Of a DNA stretch of 64,000 nucleotides, positions 32,999 to 41,753 are shown piece by piece. The DNA is from Bradyrhizobium sp. CCBAU 51765 (GTDB taxonomy: Bacteria > Pseudomonadota > Alphaproteobacteria > Rhizobiales > Xanthobacteraceae). The stretch is from positions 6,003,001 to 6,067,000 of the forward strand of contig NZ_CP030038.1 in NCBI RefSeq assembly GCF_015291725.1, written 5' to 3'. Position 1 is the first letter of the stretch, and every line of letters begins with the position of its first letter. The translations under genes and the position numbers were made by a program. The notes beneath the pieces were generated by a model. The model saw only the letters and a list, made by a program, of their open reading frames with translations, ran no database searches and was not told the origin of the DNA.

Positions 32999-34507
32999 TT
33001 GTCAAAGCTCACCCTGCCGGTCCGGCTCGCCCTCCTGGTCGCGGGAACGATGTTGCCGCTGATCGTCTTTGCCGTCGGCCTCGCCTATTCCAACTATCGC
33101 CAGGATCGCAGCGAGGCAACGCGCCGGGTGCTGGAGACCGTGCGAAGCATGCGCCTCGTGCTCGACTCCGAGGTGCAGCGGATGACCGGCGGCTTGCAGG
33201 TGCTCGCGCTCGGCGATTCCCTGCAAAGCGGCGATTTCGACGGCTTCCGCCGGCTGGCGGTCGAATTCACGAGCCAGTATGGCGGCGATAGCGTCCTGCT
33301 GCTGGCCGACAGATCCGGCCGGCAGCTGTTTTCGACCGTGACGACGGAAGCAGCGAACCTGCCGCCGCGCAACAATCGGGAGATCGTCGAGCGGGTGTTT
33401 GCAAGCAAGGCGCCGCAATATTCCGACCTGTTCGTCGGTTCGACCGAGAAACGGCCGATCGTGACCGTGGAAGTTCCCGTGCTTCGCAATGGCGAAGTGG
33501 CCTATGCGCTCTCCTTCAGTCCGCCGATCGCGATATTCCAGAAACTGGTCGAGCAGCAGCGGCCAAACGATCAATGGACGGTGTCGCTGCTGGATACCAA
33601 GGCGCGCGTGTTCGCGCGTACACCCAACCCTGCCGAGACGTTCGGCAAGCAGGCTTCCGGCGCACTCTACGAAGCGATGTCCCACACACCGGAGGCCGCG
33701 CTTTCAACGGTTTCGCTCGACGGCGTCGCGCTGTCCTCCGCCTTCACCCGATCACAGCTGACCGGCTGGACGGTCGTGGCCGGCGTCAGCGAGAGCTCGC
33801 TGATCGCGCCGCTCTGGCGCGACATCGCGATCACCAGCCTGATCGGCGGCATCCTGCTGCTGGTCGGCCTCACCTTTGCAGTCAGGATGGCGACCACGAT
33901 CGCACGCGGCGAGATGCTGCACGATCTGCTGATCGAGGAGCTCAACCATCGCGTCAAGAACACGCTGGCCCTGATGCAGGCGATCGCGGTGCAGACCTTC
34001 CGCAGCGCCAGTCGGGACGAGCGGACCAAGTTCGAGGGACGGCTCGGCGCGCTGGCCGAGGCGCATAATCTCCTGAGCCAGGAGAAATGGGCGGGCTCCG
34101 AGCTCCGGGACGTCATCGCCCGCGCGCTTCAGCCGTTCCTGATGAGCAATTCCGACCGCATCCGCATGGCCGGCCCGACGGTGCCGCTGTCGCCACGGCT
34201 CGCCGTGGTGCTGTCGATGATCGTGCACGAGATCGCCACCAACGCCGCGAAGTACGGTGCGCTGTCCAACGAGACCGGCCGGGTGACGCTGGACTGGGAA
34301 GTCATCGCTGATGCGCCGAAGCCGCGACTGCGGCTGATATGGACCGAGACCGGCGGACCGCCGGTGACGGCGCCGGTGCAGCGCGGCTTCGGCTCGCGCC
34401 TGATCGAGCGCAGCGCGCGCGACCAGCTCGACGGTGAGGCAACCGTCGATTTCCTGCCGCGCGGCGTGGTCTGCACGGTGATCTGCACGCTGGACGAGGC
34501 GCCCTGA
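32999..34507 (+). CDS. HWE/HisKA_2-family sensor histidine kinase
   Basis: A 502-residue membrane kinase. Helices at about 8-30 and 277-296 flank a periplasmic sensor of the double-Cache type (roughly 35-270). ELNHRVKNTLALMQAI carries the phosphoacceptor His317, and VHEIATNAAKYGALS is the N box of the ATPase domain; no conventional HisKA domain is present. The start appears to be a TTG at 32999 (GGGACG ten bases before), because upstream ATGs are out of frame or blocked. No response regulator is adjacent. It is divergent from the TRAP genes, so it may sense the TRAP substrate; this is inference. Confidence 0.85.
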   Translation: MSKLTLPVRLALLVAGTMLPLIVFAVGLAYSNYRQDRSEATRRVLETVRSMRLVLDSEVQRMTGGLQVLALGDSLQSGDFDGFRRLAVEFTSQYGGDSVLLLADRSGRQLFSTVTTEAANLPPRNNREIVERVFASKAPQYSDLFVGSTEKRPIVTVEVPVLRNGEVAYALSFSPPIAIFQKLVEQQRPNDQWTVSLLDTKARVFARTPNPAETFGKQASGALYEAMSHTPEAALSTVSLDGVALSSAFTRSQLTGWTVVAGVSESSLIAPLWRDIAITSLIGGILLLVGLTFAVRMATTIARGEMLHDLLIEELNHRVKNTLALMQAIAVQTFRSASRDERTKFEGRLGALAEAHNLLSQEKWAGSELRDVIARALQPFLMSNSDRIRMAGPTVPLSPRLAVVLSMIVHEIATNAAKYGALSNETGRVTLDWEVIADAPKPRLRLIWTETGGPPVTAPVQRGFGSRLIERSARDQLDGEATVDFLPRGVVCTVICTLDEAP

Positions 34508-34578
34508 TCCACGGCCTCCCCCAGCGCATATCGCAACGCAGCACGGTCATGCTGCGACAATTGCGCCTGCCCGCACCC

Positions 34579-34607
34579 AATCATCCGATGTTAAACATCG
34601 GATGATT
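34579..34607. promoter_or_regulatory. Perfect 29-base palindrome, probable GntR/FadR operator
   Basis: AATCATCCGATGTT, one central base, then AACATCGGATGATT: 14-bp perfect arms, 71 bases upstream of the regulator start. The AT-CATCCGATG half-site resembles operators of FadR-subfamily regulators of sugar-acid genes. Autoregulation and control of the following ABC operon are inferred. Confidence 0.65.
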
Positions 34608-34678
34608 GTGAAGCTGCCGGGCGTGGCAGCCAAGACAAATGAACCGGCCGCGACAGGCCGGACGGGAGAAACGTACGA

Positions 34679-35500
34679 GTGGCAAGAGCGCGCCCGAGCC
34701 CCGTCGACAAACTGGTCAAGCCCGGCCGCATTCGCGCCGTGCTGACGACGCTCGGCCGCGAGATCGCCCAGGATCTCATTCCCGTCGGGACGACCCTGCC
34801 GCCGGAGCCGGAGCTCGAAGCCCGCTTCGGCGTCGGGCGCGGCGTGGTGCGCGAGGCCATCAAGACGCTCGCCGCCAAGGGCCTCGTCAGCGTGCGCCCG
34901 CGCCACGGCACGCAGGTGCTGCCGCGCCACGAATGGAGCCTGCTCGACCGCGACGTGCTGAGCTGGCTCGTCGGCCAGGACGAGCCGGATCGCGACCTCC
35001 TGCTGGCGATCCAGGAGGTGCGCTCGATCATCGAACCTGCAGCCGCAGCTCTCGCCGCCGAACGTGCCACCAGGAACGACCGCTGGCGGATCGACACGGC
35101 CTTGGCCGCGATGCAGAGTGCAAAGGACCAAGCCAGCGCCCTCGCCGCTGACAAGGCATTCCATCTCGCCATTCTGGACGCGACCCACAACCCGGTCCTC
35201 CAGGGCTTTCGCGGCGCGATCGATACCATCCTGAGCACCGTCTTCTCCGTCGCCGTCGTCAGCACCGGCGGCTGGTTCAGGGATAATCTGCCGAACCACG
35301 CGGCGGCGGCGCGAGCCATCGAGAGCGGCAACCCGGAGAAGGCGCGCGCCGCAATGGAACGCCTGCTGGGCTATACCCGATTGAAGCTCTCGAACCGGAA
35401 GACGGCCATCGCCGCCGCGACCCGTAAAGCGGTCGGATCGGCCGTGCGCTCGCCCAAGAAAACGAACCTCAAGAACAAGAGAAAACGCCATGGACCGTGA
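34679..35500 (+). CDS. GntR-family (FadR subfamily) transcriptional regulator
   Basis: A 273-residue regulator. Residues 15-85 form the winged helix (LPPEPELEARFGVGRGVVREAIKTLAAKGLVSVRPRHGTQVLP), and the FCD ligand domain follows (EVRSIIEPAAAALAAERAT, DKAFHLAILDATHNPVL, HAAAARAIESGNPEKARAAMERLLGYT), with the usual metal-binding His. It starts at a GTG after GGGAGAAACG. The C-terminal 30 residues are basic and unusual for the family. The palindrome upstream is its likely operator, and the ABC operon 149 bases downstream its likely target. Confidence 0.87.
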   Translation: MARARPSPVDKLVKPGRIRAVLTTLGREIAQDLIPVGTTLPPEPELEARFGVGRGVVREAIKTLAAKGLVSVRPRHGTQVLPRHEWSLLDRDVLSWLVGQDEPDRDLLLAIQEVRSIIEPAAAALAAERATRNDRWRIDTALAAMQSAKDQASALAADKAFHLAILDATHNPVLQGFRGAIDTILSTVFSVAVVSTGGWFRDNLPNHAAAARAIESGNPEKARAAMERLLGYTRLKLSNRKTAIAAATRKAVGSAVRSPKKTNLKNKRKRHGP

Positions 35501-35649
35501 CACGAAGGGCTTGCCCAGATCCTCGCTCCACCGGAAATCGTAAGGCTCGCACACCGACGGAGATAGGCCATCGCGCGAGACGTGGTTACGATGGCGGGAA
35601 GATCAGCGTGAAATGCCGGCACAGGCATAGCTGAGCGCAGGGAGGTCAA

Positions 35650-36471
35650 ATGCAGGTGACGGGCAGTCTGAAGGGACGATCGTCGCGGCTGATGCGCAGC
35701 GTCAATTCGCTGGCGGGGGCCGCGATGTTCGTCGCGCCGCTGCTTGCGCTGGTCGCGATCTGGGCCATCGTCGTACCGCTGTTCAACGTCAATCCGCGCG
35801 TGTTTCCCTCGGTCGGTGCGGTCGGCGCGGCCGCGCTGGACTCGATCCGCGACGGCACGTTGTTCACCCATGTCGGCGCGAGCCTCTTGCGTGTCGGCCT
35901 GGGCACGCTGATCGGGATCGCAACCGCCGTGCCGCTCGGCATCGCCATGGGCGTCAGCCCGACGGTTGCGGCCTTCCTGACGCCGCTGTTCCGCTTCTTC
36001 TCCGTGCTCGCCGGCATTGCCTGGATTCCGATCGCAACGTTGTGGTTCGGCTACGGTTTCGGCGCGATCGTCTTCGTGATCTTCAACGCCGTGTTCTTTG
36101 TCGTCGCCTACAACACCCTGCTCGGCGTCAGGACCATTCCACACACGCTGCGCAACGCCGCCGCCTCGCTCGGCGCCGGCCGCTGGGCGCTGCTGACCGA
36201 AGTGCTGCTGCCGGGCGCGCTCCCCAACATCGTCACCGGCATTCGGACCGGCCTTGGCTTCGCCTGGCGCGGGCTGATCGCCGCCGAGATGATCGCGACC
36301 AATGTCGGGCTCGGCTACATGCTGTTCGTCGCGCGCGACTTCTACCGCACCGAGGTGATCGTGTTCGGCATGATCGTGATCGGCGTGCTCTGGCTTCTGA
36401 TCGACCGCCTGCTGCTGGTCCCGCTGGAACGCGCGACCATCGAACGCTGGGGCATGGTGAGGCGCGCATGA
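35650..36471 (+). CDS. ABC transporter permease 1 (NitT/TauT type)
   Basis: A 273-residue inner-membrane permease with about six segments; the coupling region is RNAAASLGAGRWALLTEVLLPGALPNIVTGIRTGLGFAWRGLIAAEMI. GGAGGTCAA precedes the ATG. Its stop overlaps the next permease by four bases (ATGA). Most transporters of this class use one permease as a homodimer; here a second, clearly different one follows, suggesting a heterodimer. Substrate unknown. Confidence 0.9.
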   Translation: MQVTGSLKGRSSRLMRSVNSLAGAAMFVAPLLALVAIWAIVVPLFNVNPRVFPSVGAVGAAALDSIRDGTLFTHVGASLLRVGLGTLIGIATAVPLGIAMGVSPTVAAFLTPLFRFFSVLAGIAWIPIATLWFGYGFGAIVFVIFNAVFFVVAYNTLLGVRTIPHTLRNAAASLGAGRWALLTEVLLPGALPNIVTGIRTGLGFAWRGLIAAEMIATNVGLGYMLFVARDFYRTEVIVFGMIVIGVLWLLIDRLLLVPLERATIERWGMVRRA

Positions 36472-37274
36472 ATCTGATGCTGCAAATCTGGGCCGGCTAT
36501 ACGCGCCTGACCCGGCGCTGGCCGGGGCTCGCCGCGATCATTCCCTTCATCCCGGTGCTGGCGCTATGGACCGCGGTGAGCGAGGCCGGCTTGTTTCCGC
36601 GCGCGTTCTTTCCGGGCCCGGCCGACGTCATGCGCGCGTTCTTCACCCTCACCTACAAGGGCATCCTGCCCGACTATCTCCAGGACAGCCTGATCCGACT
36701 CGCGACCGGCGCCGCGGTCGGCATGGCGCTCGGCATTCCCCTGGGGGTCCTGATCGGCACCAGCCGCTGGGCGCACCGCATCTGCTGGCCGGTGCTGCTG
36801 TTCTTCCAGGCCATCGGCGACATCGCCTGGCTGCCGATCCTCCTGATCTGGTTCGGCTTCGGATTGACGACGATGACCTTCGTCATCGTCTACACCGTGC
36901 TGTTCCCGGTCGTGCTCAACACCGTGCTCGGCGTCGAATCCGTGCCGCGCGACCTCTCGCGCGCCGCCTTGAGCCTCGGGGCCTCTCGCGCGCGCGTTTT
37001 GTGGGAGGTGACGCTGCCGGGCGCGCTGCCCAACATCATCACGGGCCTGCGCAACGGGCTCGGCTATGGCTGGCGCGCGCTGATCGCAGTCGAGATGATC
37101 GTCGGAACCTCGGGCATCGGCTTCATGATGTTCGACGCCCGCCGCGCCGGCTCGACCGTCGAGATCCTGCTCGGCATGATCATTCTCGGATTGCTCTGGT
37201 ACATCGTGGACGCCTGGATCCTCGCGCCGCTCGAGCGTGCGACCGGCCAGCGTTGGGGGTTGGTGACATCATGA
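36468..37274 (+). CDS. ABC transporter permease 2 (NitT/TauT type)
   Basis: A 268-residue membrane permease paralogous to the preceding one: LSRAALSLGASRARVLWEVTLPGALPNIITGLRNGLGYGWRALIAVEMI is its coupling region. The sequences have diverged well beyond a recent duplication, with WFGFGLTT in place of WFGYGFGA. It overlaps both neighbours by four bases, so permease 1, permease 2 and ATPase are translated together in fixed ratio. Confidence 0.9.
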   Translation: MNLMLQIWAGYTRLTRRWPGLAAIIPFIPVLALWTAVSEAGLFPRAFFPGPADVMRAFFTLTYKGILPDYLQDSLIRLATGAAVGMALGIPLGVLIGTSRWAHRICWPVLLFFQAIGDIAWLPILLIWFGFGLTTMTFVIVYTVLFPVVLNTVLGVESVPRDLSRAALSLGASRARVLWEVTLPGALPNIITGLRNGLGYGWRALIAVEMIVGTSGIGFMMFDARRAGSTVEILLGMIILGLLWYIVDAWILAPLERATGQRWGLVTS

Positions 37275-38029
37275 AGACGCTCTCGCTGCGCAATCTCGGC
37301 AAGACCTATTTCGATCCCTATGCGGGCGCGCATGTCACCGCCGTCCACGACGTCTCGCTCGACGTCGAGCCCGGTGAATTCATCTCGGTGGTCGGCCCCT
37401 CCGGCTGCGGCAAGACGACGATCCTGAACATGATCGCAGGCTTCATCCCCTATTCGAAGGGGGACATCCTGCTCGACGGCAAGCCGGTGCACGGGCCCGG
37501 CCCCGAGCGTGGCGTCGTGTTCCAGTCTTTCGCGCTGTTTCCCTGGAAGACGGTGCTCGACAATGTCGGCTTCGGCCCGAAGATGCGCGGTGTGCCGAAG
37601 GCCGAGCGCGACCGCATCGCGCGCGAATATCTGGCGCTCGCCGGGCTCTCGCACGCGGCGCACCGCTATCCCAACGAGCTCTCCGGCGGCATGCAGCAGC
37701 GGGTCGGCGTGGTGCGCGCACTCGCCAACAACCCCGACGTCCTCTTGATGGACGAGCCCTTCGCCAGCGTCGACGCGCAGACGCGCATGACGCTCCAGGA
37801 GGAACTGACCCGCATCTGGCAGGAGCGCAAGCCGACGGTGATCTTCATCACCCACGACGTGCCGGAAGCGGTGTTTCTCGCCAACCGCGTGGTCGTGCTG
37901 TCGAAGGGACGCGTGCTCGACGAGATCGCGGTCGACCTGCCGCGACCCCGGGTCTGGGACGACCTCGTCAAGGACGATCGCTTCAAGCAGCTCTCGGCGC
38001 GCGTGCTGCAGATGGTGCGGGCAGCATGA
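37271..38029 (+). CDS. ABC transporter ATP-binding protein (NitT/TauT type)
   Basis: A 252-residue ATPase: Walker A GPSGCGKTTILN, Q-loop VFQSFALFPW, signature LSGGMQQRVG, Walker B VLLMDEPFASVD, H-loop ITHDVPEA. It is related to the taurine/sulfonate and nitrate transport ATPases and to NrtC in this window. Its ATG overlaps the permease 2 stop, and its stop overlaps the next small gene by four bases. Confidence 0.9.
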   Translation: MKTLSLRNLGKTYFDPYAGAHVTAVHDVSLDVEPGEFISVVGPSGCGKTTILNMIAGFIPYSKGDILLDGKPVHGPGPERGVVFQSFALFPWKTVLDNVGFGPKMRGVPKAERDRIAREYLALAGLSHAAHRYPNELSGGMQQRVGVVRALANNPDVLLMDEPFASVDAQTRMTLQEELTRIWQERKPTVIFITHDVPEAVFLANRVVVLSKGRVLDEIAVDLPRPRVWDDLVKDDRFKQLSARVLQMVRAA

Positions 38030-38358
38030 GCATCGCCTCCGAGGTCCTGCGTTCGCCCAAGGGCCGCATCGTGCTCGGCACGATCGCCGCATGGGCGCTG
38101 TTTCAGCTCTGGCTGACGATCGCGGCGCCGGGAAAGATTTCGCCGGAGCTCACCGGCACATCGGAGAAGGTCAACGTGCAGATCGAGCTGCCGTTCATGC
38201 CGGAGCGCTTCCACGTGCTCGCGTTCCAGCAATACGGACGCGTCTCGGGCACGGACGAGCACTCGATCGAACTTCGCGGTGTCAAAAGAACGGACCTCAA
38301 CGCCGTCGCCCGGCCTTACTGGGTGACGGCGGTGGGGCCGATAAAAGAGGGAGGCTGA
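38026..38358 (+). CDS. Small membrane-anchored protein of the ABC operon, unknown function
   Basis: A 110-residue protein with one N-terminal membrane helix (about residues 15-33, IVLGTIAAWALFQLWLTIA) after a short basic segment, then about 75 residues predicted to lie in the periplasm, rich in beta strands (VNVQIELPFMPERFHVLAFQQYGRVSG). No family was recognised. It is coupled by overlap to the ATPase gene and lies four bases before the binding-protein gene, so it is a true operon member. It could tether or assist the binding protein, or be an assembly factor; both are guesses. Confidence 0.75.
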   Translation: MSIASEVLRSPKGRIVLGTIAAWALFQLWLTIAAPGKISPELTGTSEKVNVQIELPFMPERFHVLAFQQYGRVSGTDEHSIELRGVKRTDLNAVARPYWVTAVGPIKEGG

Positions 38359-38362
38359 GGAC

Positions 38363-39418
38363 ATGAAACGACTCTTGCTGCTTGCGATCGCGCTTGTGGC
38401 CGGCATGGTGCCGGCGAGCGCCCAGACCTTGACGAAAGTGAAGGCCGGCATGGTCACCGGCATCGACCAGATCGGCCTGCCGATCGCGCTCGAGCGCGGC
38501 TTCTTCGAGAAGTACGGGCTCGACGTCACGATCGCACGCCCCTACGCGACCGGCGTCGATGCGCTCAACGCGCTGCAGGCCGGCGAAAGCGAGATCGTGC
38601 AGGTCGGCGTGCCCATGATCGGCGCCGTGCTGCGCGGCATGGACCTCGTCGCGCTCGGCAATTACAGCGGCAACGCCACCAAGGCCGGTTCCGACGCGAC
38701 GATGGCGATCATCGCGCGCGAAGGTTCAGGCATCGTCAAGGGCGACCTGTCGAGGCTGAAGGGCAAGAAGATCGCGGCGTCCTTCGGCACGATCAACCAT
38801 CTCTACATCCTGGCGACGCTGGAGAAGGCAGGGCTGAAGCCCGACGACGTGACGCTGGTCAACACGCCGCCGCCGGACATGACCGTCGCCCTGCTGGCCA
38901 AGGGCATCGATGCGTTCTCGGGCTGGGACCCCTGGCCGATCGTTGCCGGCAAGGATGTGCCGGGCGCGGTCGAGATCATCCGCGGCGGCGACGTGATCTC
39001 CTATATCGGCTTCAACGTCGCGCTTCGCCCCTGGGTGCAGGCCAATGGCGAGACCATCGAGAAATTCCTCGCAGCCGTCTCCGAGGCCGACCAATGGATG
39101 CGCAAGAACCCGAAGCTGGCGGCGCAAGTCGCCACGCGCTGGATTCCGGGTCTGAAGCAGGAGGTCGCGGAGACTGCGATGCAGTTCAACATCCAGCAGG
39201 CGGACCGTCGGCTGTCGGCGAACAACTACCGCGCGTTGTGGAGCGCCGAGGACCGGCTCGCCCGGCTCGGCATCCTCAAATCGACCTTCGACGTCAATGC
39301 CCATATCGAGCCGAAGCACATTCTCAAGGTCATGAAGGATCGTCCCGAACTGTTCGCCGACCTGCCGCCGATTCCGGAGGCTGCAGCAATCACGCCGGGC
39401 TATGTGTTCAAGCCTTAA
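38363..39418 (+). CDS. ABC transporter substrate-binding protein (SsuA/TauA/NMT1-like)
   Basis: A 351-residue periplasmic protein with a Sec signal (KRLLLLAIALVAGMVPASA). Family segments are LPIALERGFFEKYGLDVTIA, LQAGESEIVQVGVPMIGAVLRGMDLVALG, LKGKKIAASFGTINHLYILATLEKAGLKPDDVTLVN and GIDAFSGWDPWP. It supplies substrate for the two-permease transporter and is the last gene; a GC hairpin follows. Ligand unknown: sulfonates, pyrimidine precursors and aromatic acids are all bound by relatives. Confidence 0.9.
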   Translation: MKRLLLLAIALVAGMVPASAQTLTKVKAGMVTGIDQIGLPIALERGFFEKYGLDVTIARPYATGVDALNALQAGESEIVQVGVPMIGAVLRGMDLVALGNYSGNATKAGSDATMAIIAREGSGIVKGDLSRLKGKKIAASFGTINHLYILATLEKAGLKPDDVTLVNTPPPDMTVALLAKGIDAFSGWDPWPIVAGKDVPGAVEIIRGGDVISYIGFNVALRPWVQANGETIEKFLAAVSEADQWMRKNPKLAAQVATRWIPGLKQEVAETAMQFNIQQADRRLSANNYRALWSAEDRLARLGILKSTFDVNAHIEPKHILKVMKDRPELFADLPPIPEAAAITPGYVFKP

Positions 39419-39435
39419 GCCTGCTGCACACGTCG

Positions 39436-39462
39436 AGGCCGGCGCGCGATGCGCGCCGGCCT
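39436..39462 (+). terminator. GC-rich hairpin after the ABC operon
   Basis: Perfect 12-bp arms AGGCCGGCGCGC and GCGCGCCGGCCT around GAT, starting 17 bases after the binding-protein stop. There is no U-run, so it is either a weak terminator or a 3' protecting structure. Confidence 0.6.
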
Positions 39463-39535
39463 AACTGATCGCAATGCCGGGACTGTCTCCAGGCCCGGTT
39501 TCATTTATGCAATCGGCAATCGCCGGGCGACTGGT

Positions 39536-41080
39536 CTAGACCGTCGTAATGCCGTCGATCGGGCTGATATCCCCGACGAAACGCAAGAGATCGGCCATCG
39601 TGAATTCGCCCGGCACTTGCGATGGAAGCGTCGGCTTCCAGGTCTTGCCCTTGAGCCAAAGGTACGACTGGTGATCGCCATGGACGAGGCCGACGAAGAC
39701 CTCGGCGAGCAGCGTCGCGCCGACCGGCCCGAGCCGTTCACCGCCGCCCCGCTGCTCCGCCTCCTTGAGAATGTAGTACCAGAGCGGGGTATGCTGGTGC
39801 AGGCCATGCTTCTTCGCCACAGCACCGTCGGTGCCCTTCGAGATTTCTTCCGGAGACAGTGGGTTCTTGATCTTCATGGCCTTGGCGACGTCCTGCCCTG
39901 ACGGCAATCCCAGCAACACGCCGCGCTTGAGGTTGCGGAACGGCAGGCTGCCGCCGTCGCCGGGCAGGGTGTGGAGTTGCGGCACGACGAACGGATCGAT
40001 CTTGCGCGAGGGATTGAGCGTCACGCCCGCAGGATTGTTCGGCAGCACTTGGAAGTAGCGCCGCCAGTCGATGATCCAGTTGCTCGAAAGCACCGGAAGC
40101 GGGAGCGGCGGCGTTATCGGGCTCGGCGCCAGGTCGCCGATGATTCCTCCCGAAAGCCCGGTGAACCTGAACAGCAGGTCGAGCGTCGCCGGAGTGAGTC
40201 CGCCCGGCGTGAAGATCCTGTTGTGACTATAGACCTGGCGGACCATGCTGTGCCCGAGACGGTAGACGGCGCCTGAAAACTCGACGGGCATGTAGGGCGT
40301 CTTCTTGAAGCGGTAGAAACGCCGCCCCTGCTCGAGAATCTTCGCGACGATCCCCTTCTCGGTGATCCGCTCGACGAAATCGTGCAGGACCATCCATTGA
40401 TAGTGCCAGGTCACGATCCGGCGCGCTTCCTCGAAGATCTCGCCCGCCGGCTTGCCCGACGCCGCGAGCTGATCGCAGACCTTGTTGTGAAACTTCAGCA
40501 TCGCAAGGTGGGTTTGCGCGACGACCAGGTTCTCGTCGTTGCGGTGATCGCCGATGAGGGCGAACCCTTCGGGATTGCGCGGCAGGTCGTTGCGATGATC
40601 TCCCGTGATGGTATCGACGTTGACGGTCTTGCCAATCAGGAGCTTGGGTCCCGGCGTCTTGCCGCTGTCGCTCGCCGAATTGCGCGCGTACAGATGGCGG
40701 CTCCCGTCGGGACCGAGACCGTAGATGCTGTCGAGATCCAGTGCGGGCGTGCGAAAATTCGTGACCGCCGTCGGGTCGGCTTCCTTCTCGCCGAAGGAGG
40801 TCAGATCGAGCGTGATGTCATGGTCGACGAATTGCCCGAGATAGGTGAAGCCGGCCGGAACTTTGAGATTGTTTCCCGCGGCGTCGCCGGGGGCGGCATC
40901 CTTCATCGCGTCGGCGAGCTCACGCAGCGGACCGTCGTCGACAGCCAGCGGCTCCAGGGTCGGAAACATCCGGCCAAACATGCCCGGATCGTCGTGTCCG
41001 GTAAGCGTATCCAGAAATTGTCGCGTCGGTTGACGTCCGGCCTTGCCATGACCGGGATGAACATTGACGTCGGTTCCCAT
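39536..41080 (-). CDS. Animal-type haem peroxidase (peroxidase-cyclooxygenase superfamily)
   Basis: A 514-residue protein with the superfamily's key residues: GQFVDHD (Asp86 and distal His87, next to the Ca-binding Asp88), HRNDEN (Arg180 and Glu183, matching the myeloperoxidase Arg/Glu pair, while the following Met that forms a sulfonium link is replaced), HLAMLKFHN, and YRLGHSM with proximal His277. Asp86 and Glu183 are the two residues that bind haem covalently in mammalian peroxidases. No signal peptide is visible. It probably oxidises halides, thiocyanate or an organic substrate with peroxide. It stands alone, its upstream 259 bases being AT-rich promoter-like DNA without a gene. Confidence 0.88.
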   Translation of the reverse strand: MGTDVNVHPGHGKAGRQPTRQFLDTLTGHDDPGMFGRMFPTLEPLAVDDGPLRELADAMKDAAPGDAAGNNLKVPAGFTYLGQFVDHDITLDLTSFGEKEADPTAVTNFRTPALDLDSIYGLGPDGSRHLYARNSASDSGKTPGPKLLIGKTVNVDTITGDHRNDLPRNPEGFALIGDHRNDENLVVAQTHLAMLKFHNKVCDQLAASGKPAGEIFEEARRIVTWHYQWMVLHDFVERITEKGIVAKILEQGRRFYRFKKTPYMPVEFSGAVYRLGHSMVRQVYSHNRIFTPGGLTPATLDLLFRFTGLSGGIIGDLAPSPITPPLPLPVLSSNWIIDWRRYFQVLPNNPAGVTLNPSRKIDPFVVPQLHTLPGDGGSLPFRNLKRGVLLGLPSGQDVAKAMKIKNPLSPEEISKGTDGAVAKKHGLHQHTPLWYYILKEAEQRGGGERLGPVGATLLAEVFVGLVHGDHQSYLWLKGKTWKPTLPSQVPGEFTMADLLRFVGDISPIDGITTV

Positions 41081-41339
41081 CGCTTGCTCCTGCTCAGAAT
41101 GCTTAAGGGAGAGGGGCTCCGAAGATGTCGCTTGGTCTAAAATTCTCGTTTCAGTATATGTTCAGAAGAATTGCCCCTCAGGGTGCAGTACAACGAAATA
41201 TTACCACAGATTGTATGCTGCGAGTGAGCCTGCCCGCGAGGCTTTTTGCCCCACCGACGACACAGGCTTTTGATCGGCTGGAGTTCAAGCAGAAGAGACT
41301 AAGGCGCGATCGACGTGAGCGCTCAATCTTCTTCGCGCG

Positions 41340-41612
41340 TCAGCGTTTGGCTGCGAACCGCGACCAGATCTCGGCGTCCGTGTAGAAGTCCACGCCGCCA
41401 TCGAGATCTCTTACCAGCCACTCGCCGAGATAGACGATCTGGGTGCCGCTGCGCCGCTCGTGCCGAAGCTCGAATTTTCCATCGGCATCCTTCTGCAGCG
41501 AGCAATTCGACTGAACCCAGCTCGGCCACTCCTGCAACGGCTGCCCCAGAAATTGCCAGGCAACCAGAGCAGCGTTGTCCGACAAGGGTTCTATGCGCAG
41601 TGTCTTGGTCAC
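41340..41612 (-). CDS. Small hypothetical protein (90 aa)
   Basis: Starting at a GTG after GGAG, this 90-residue protein (TKTLRIEPLSDNAALVAWQFLGQPLQEWPSWVQSN, then HERRSGTQIVYLGEWLVRDLDGGVDFYTDAEIW) is soluble, with four Trp residues in its first half and beta-rich. I do not recognise a family. An upstream in-frame start at 41693 would add 27 residues without a clear ribosome site. It stands between the haem peroxidase and ccdA, separated from both, and probably has its own promoter. Confidence 0.6.
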   Translation of the reverse strand: MTKTLRIEPLSDNAALVAWQFLGQPLQEWPSWVQSNCSLQKDADGKFELRHERRSGTQIVYLGEWLVRDLDGGVDFYTDAEIWSRFAAKR

Positions 41613-41753
41613 GTGATCTCCACCATACGAGTTGTCCCCTAATGCAACGCCTCGGGACTGGAAAGGTTTGGCATCGTCGTTCCGTGACAGCATGCCTGAC
41701 GGATTTCGACGGTTCCTCTACTTTTTTGTCCGTGAAAACCCGGTCTCCGTGCC

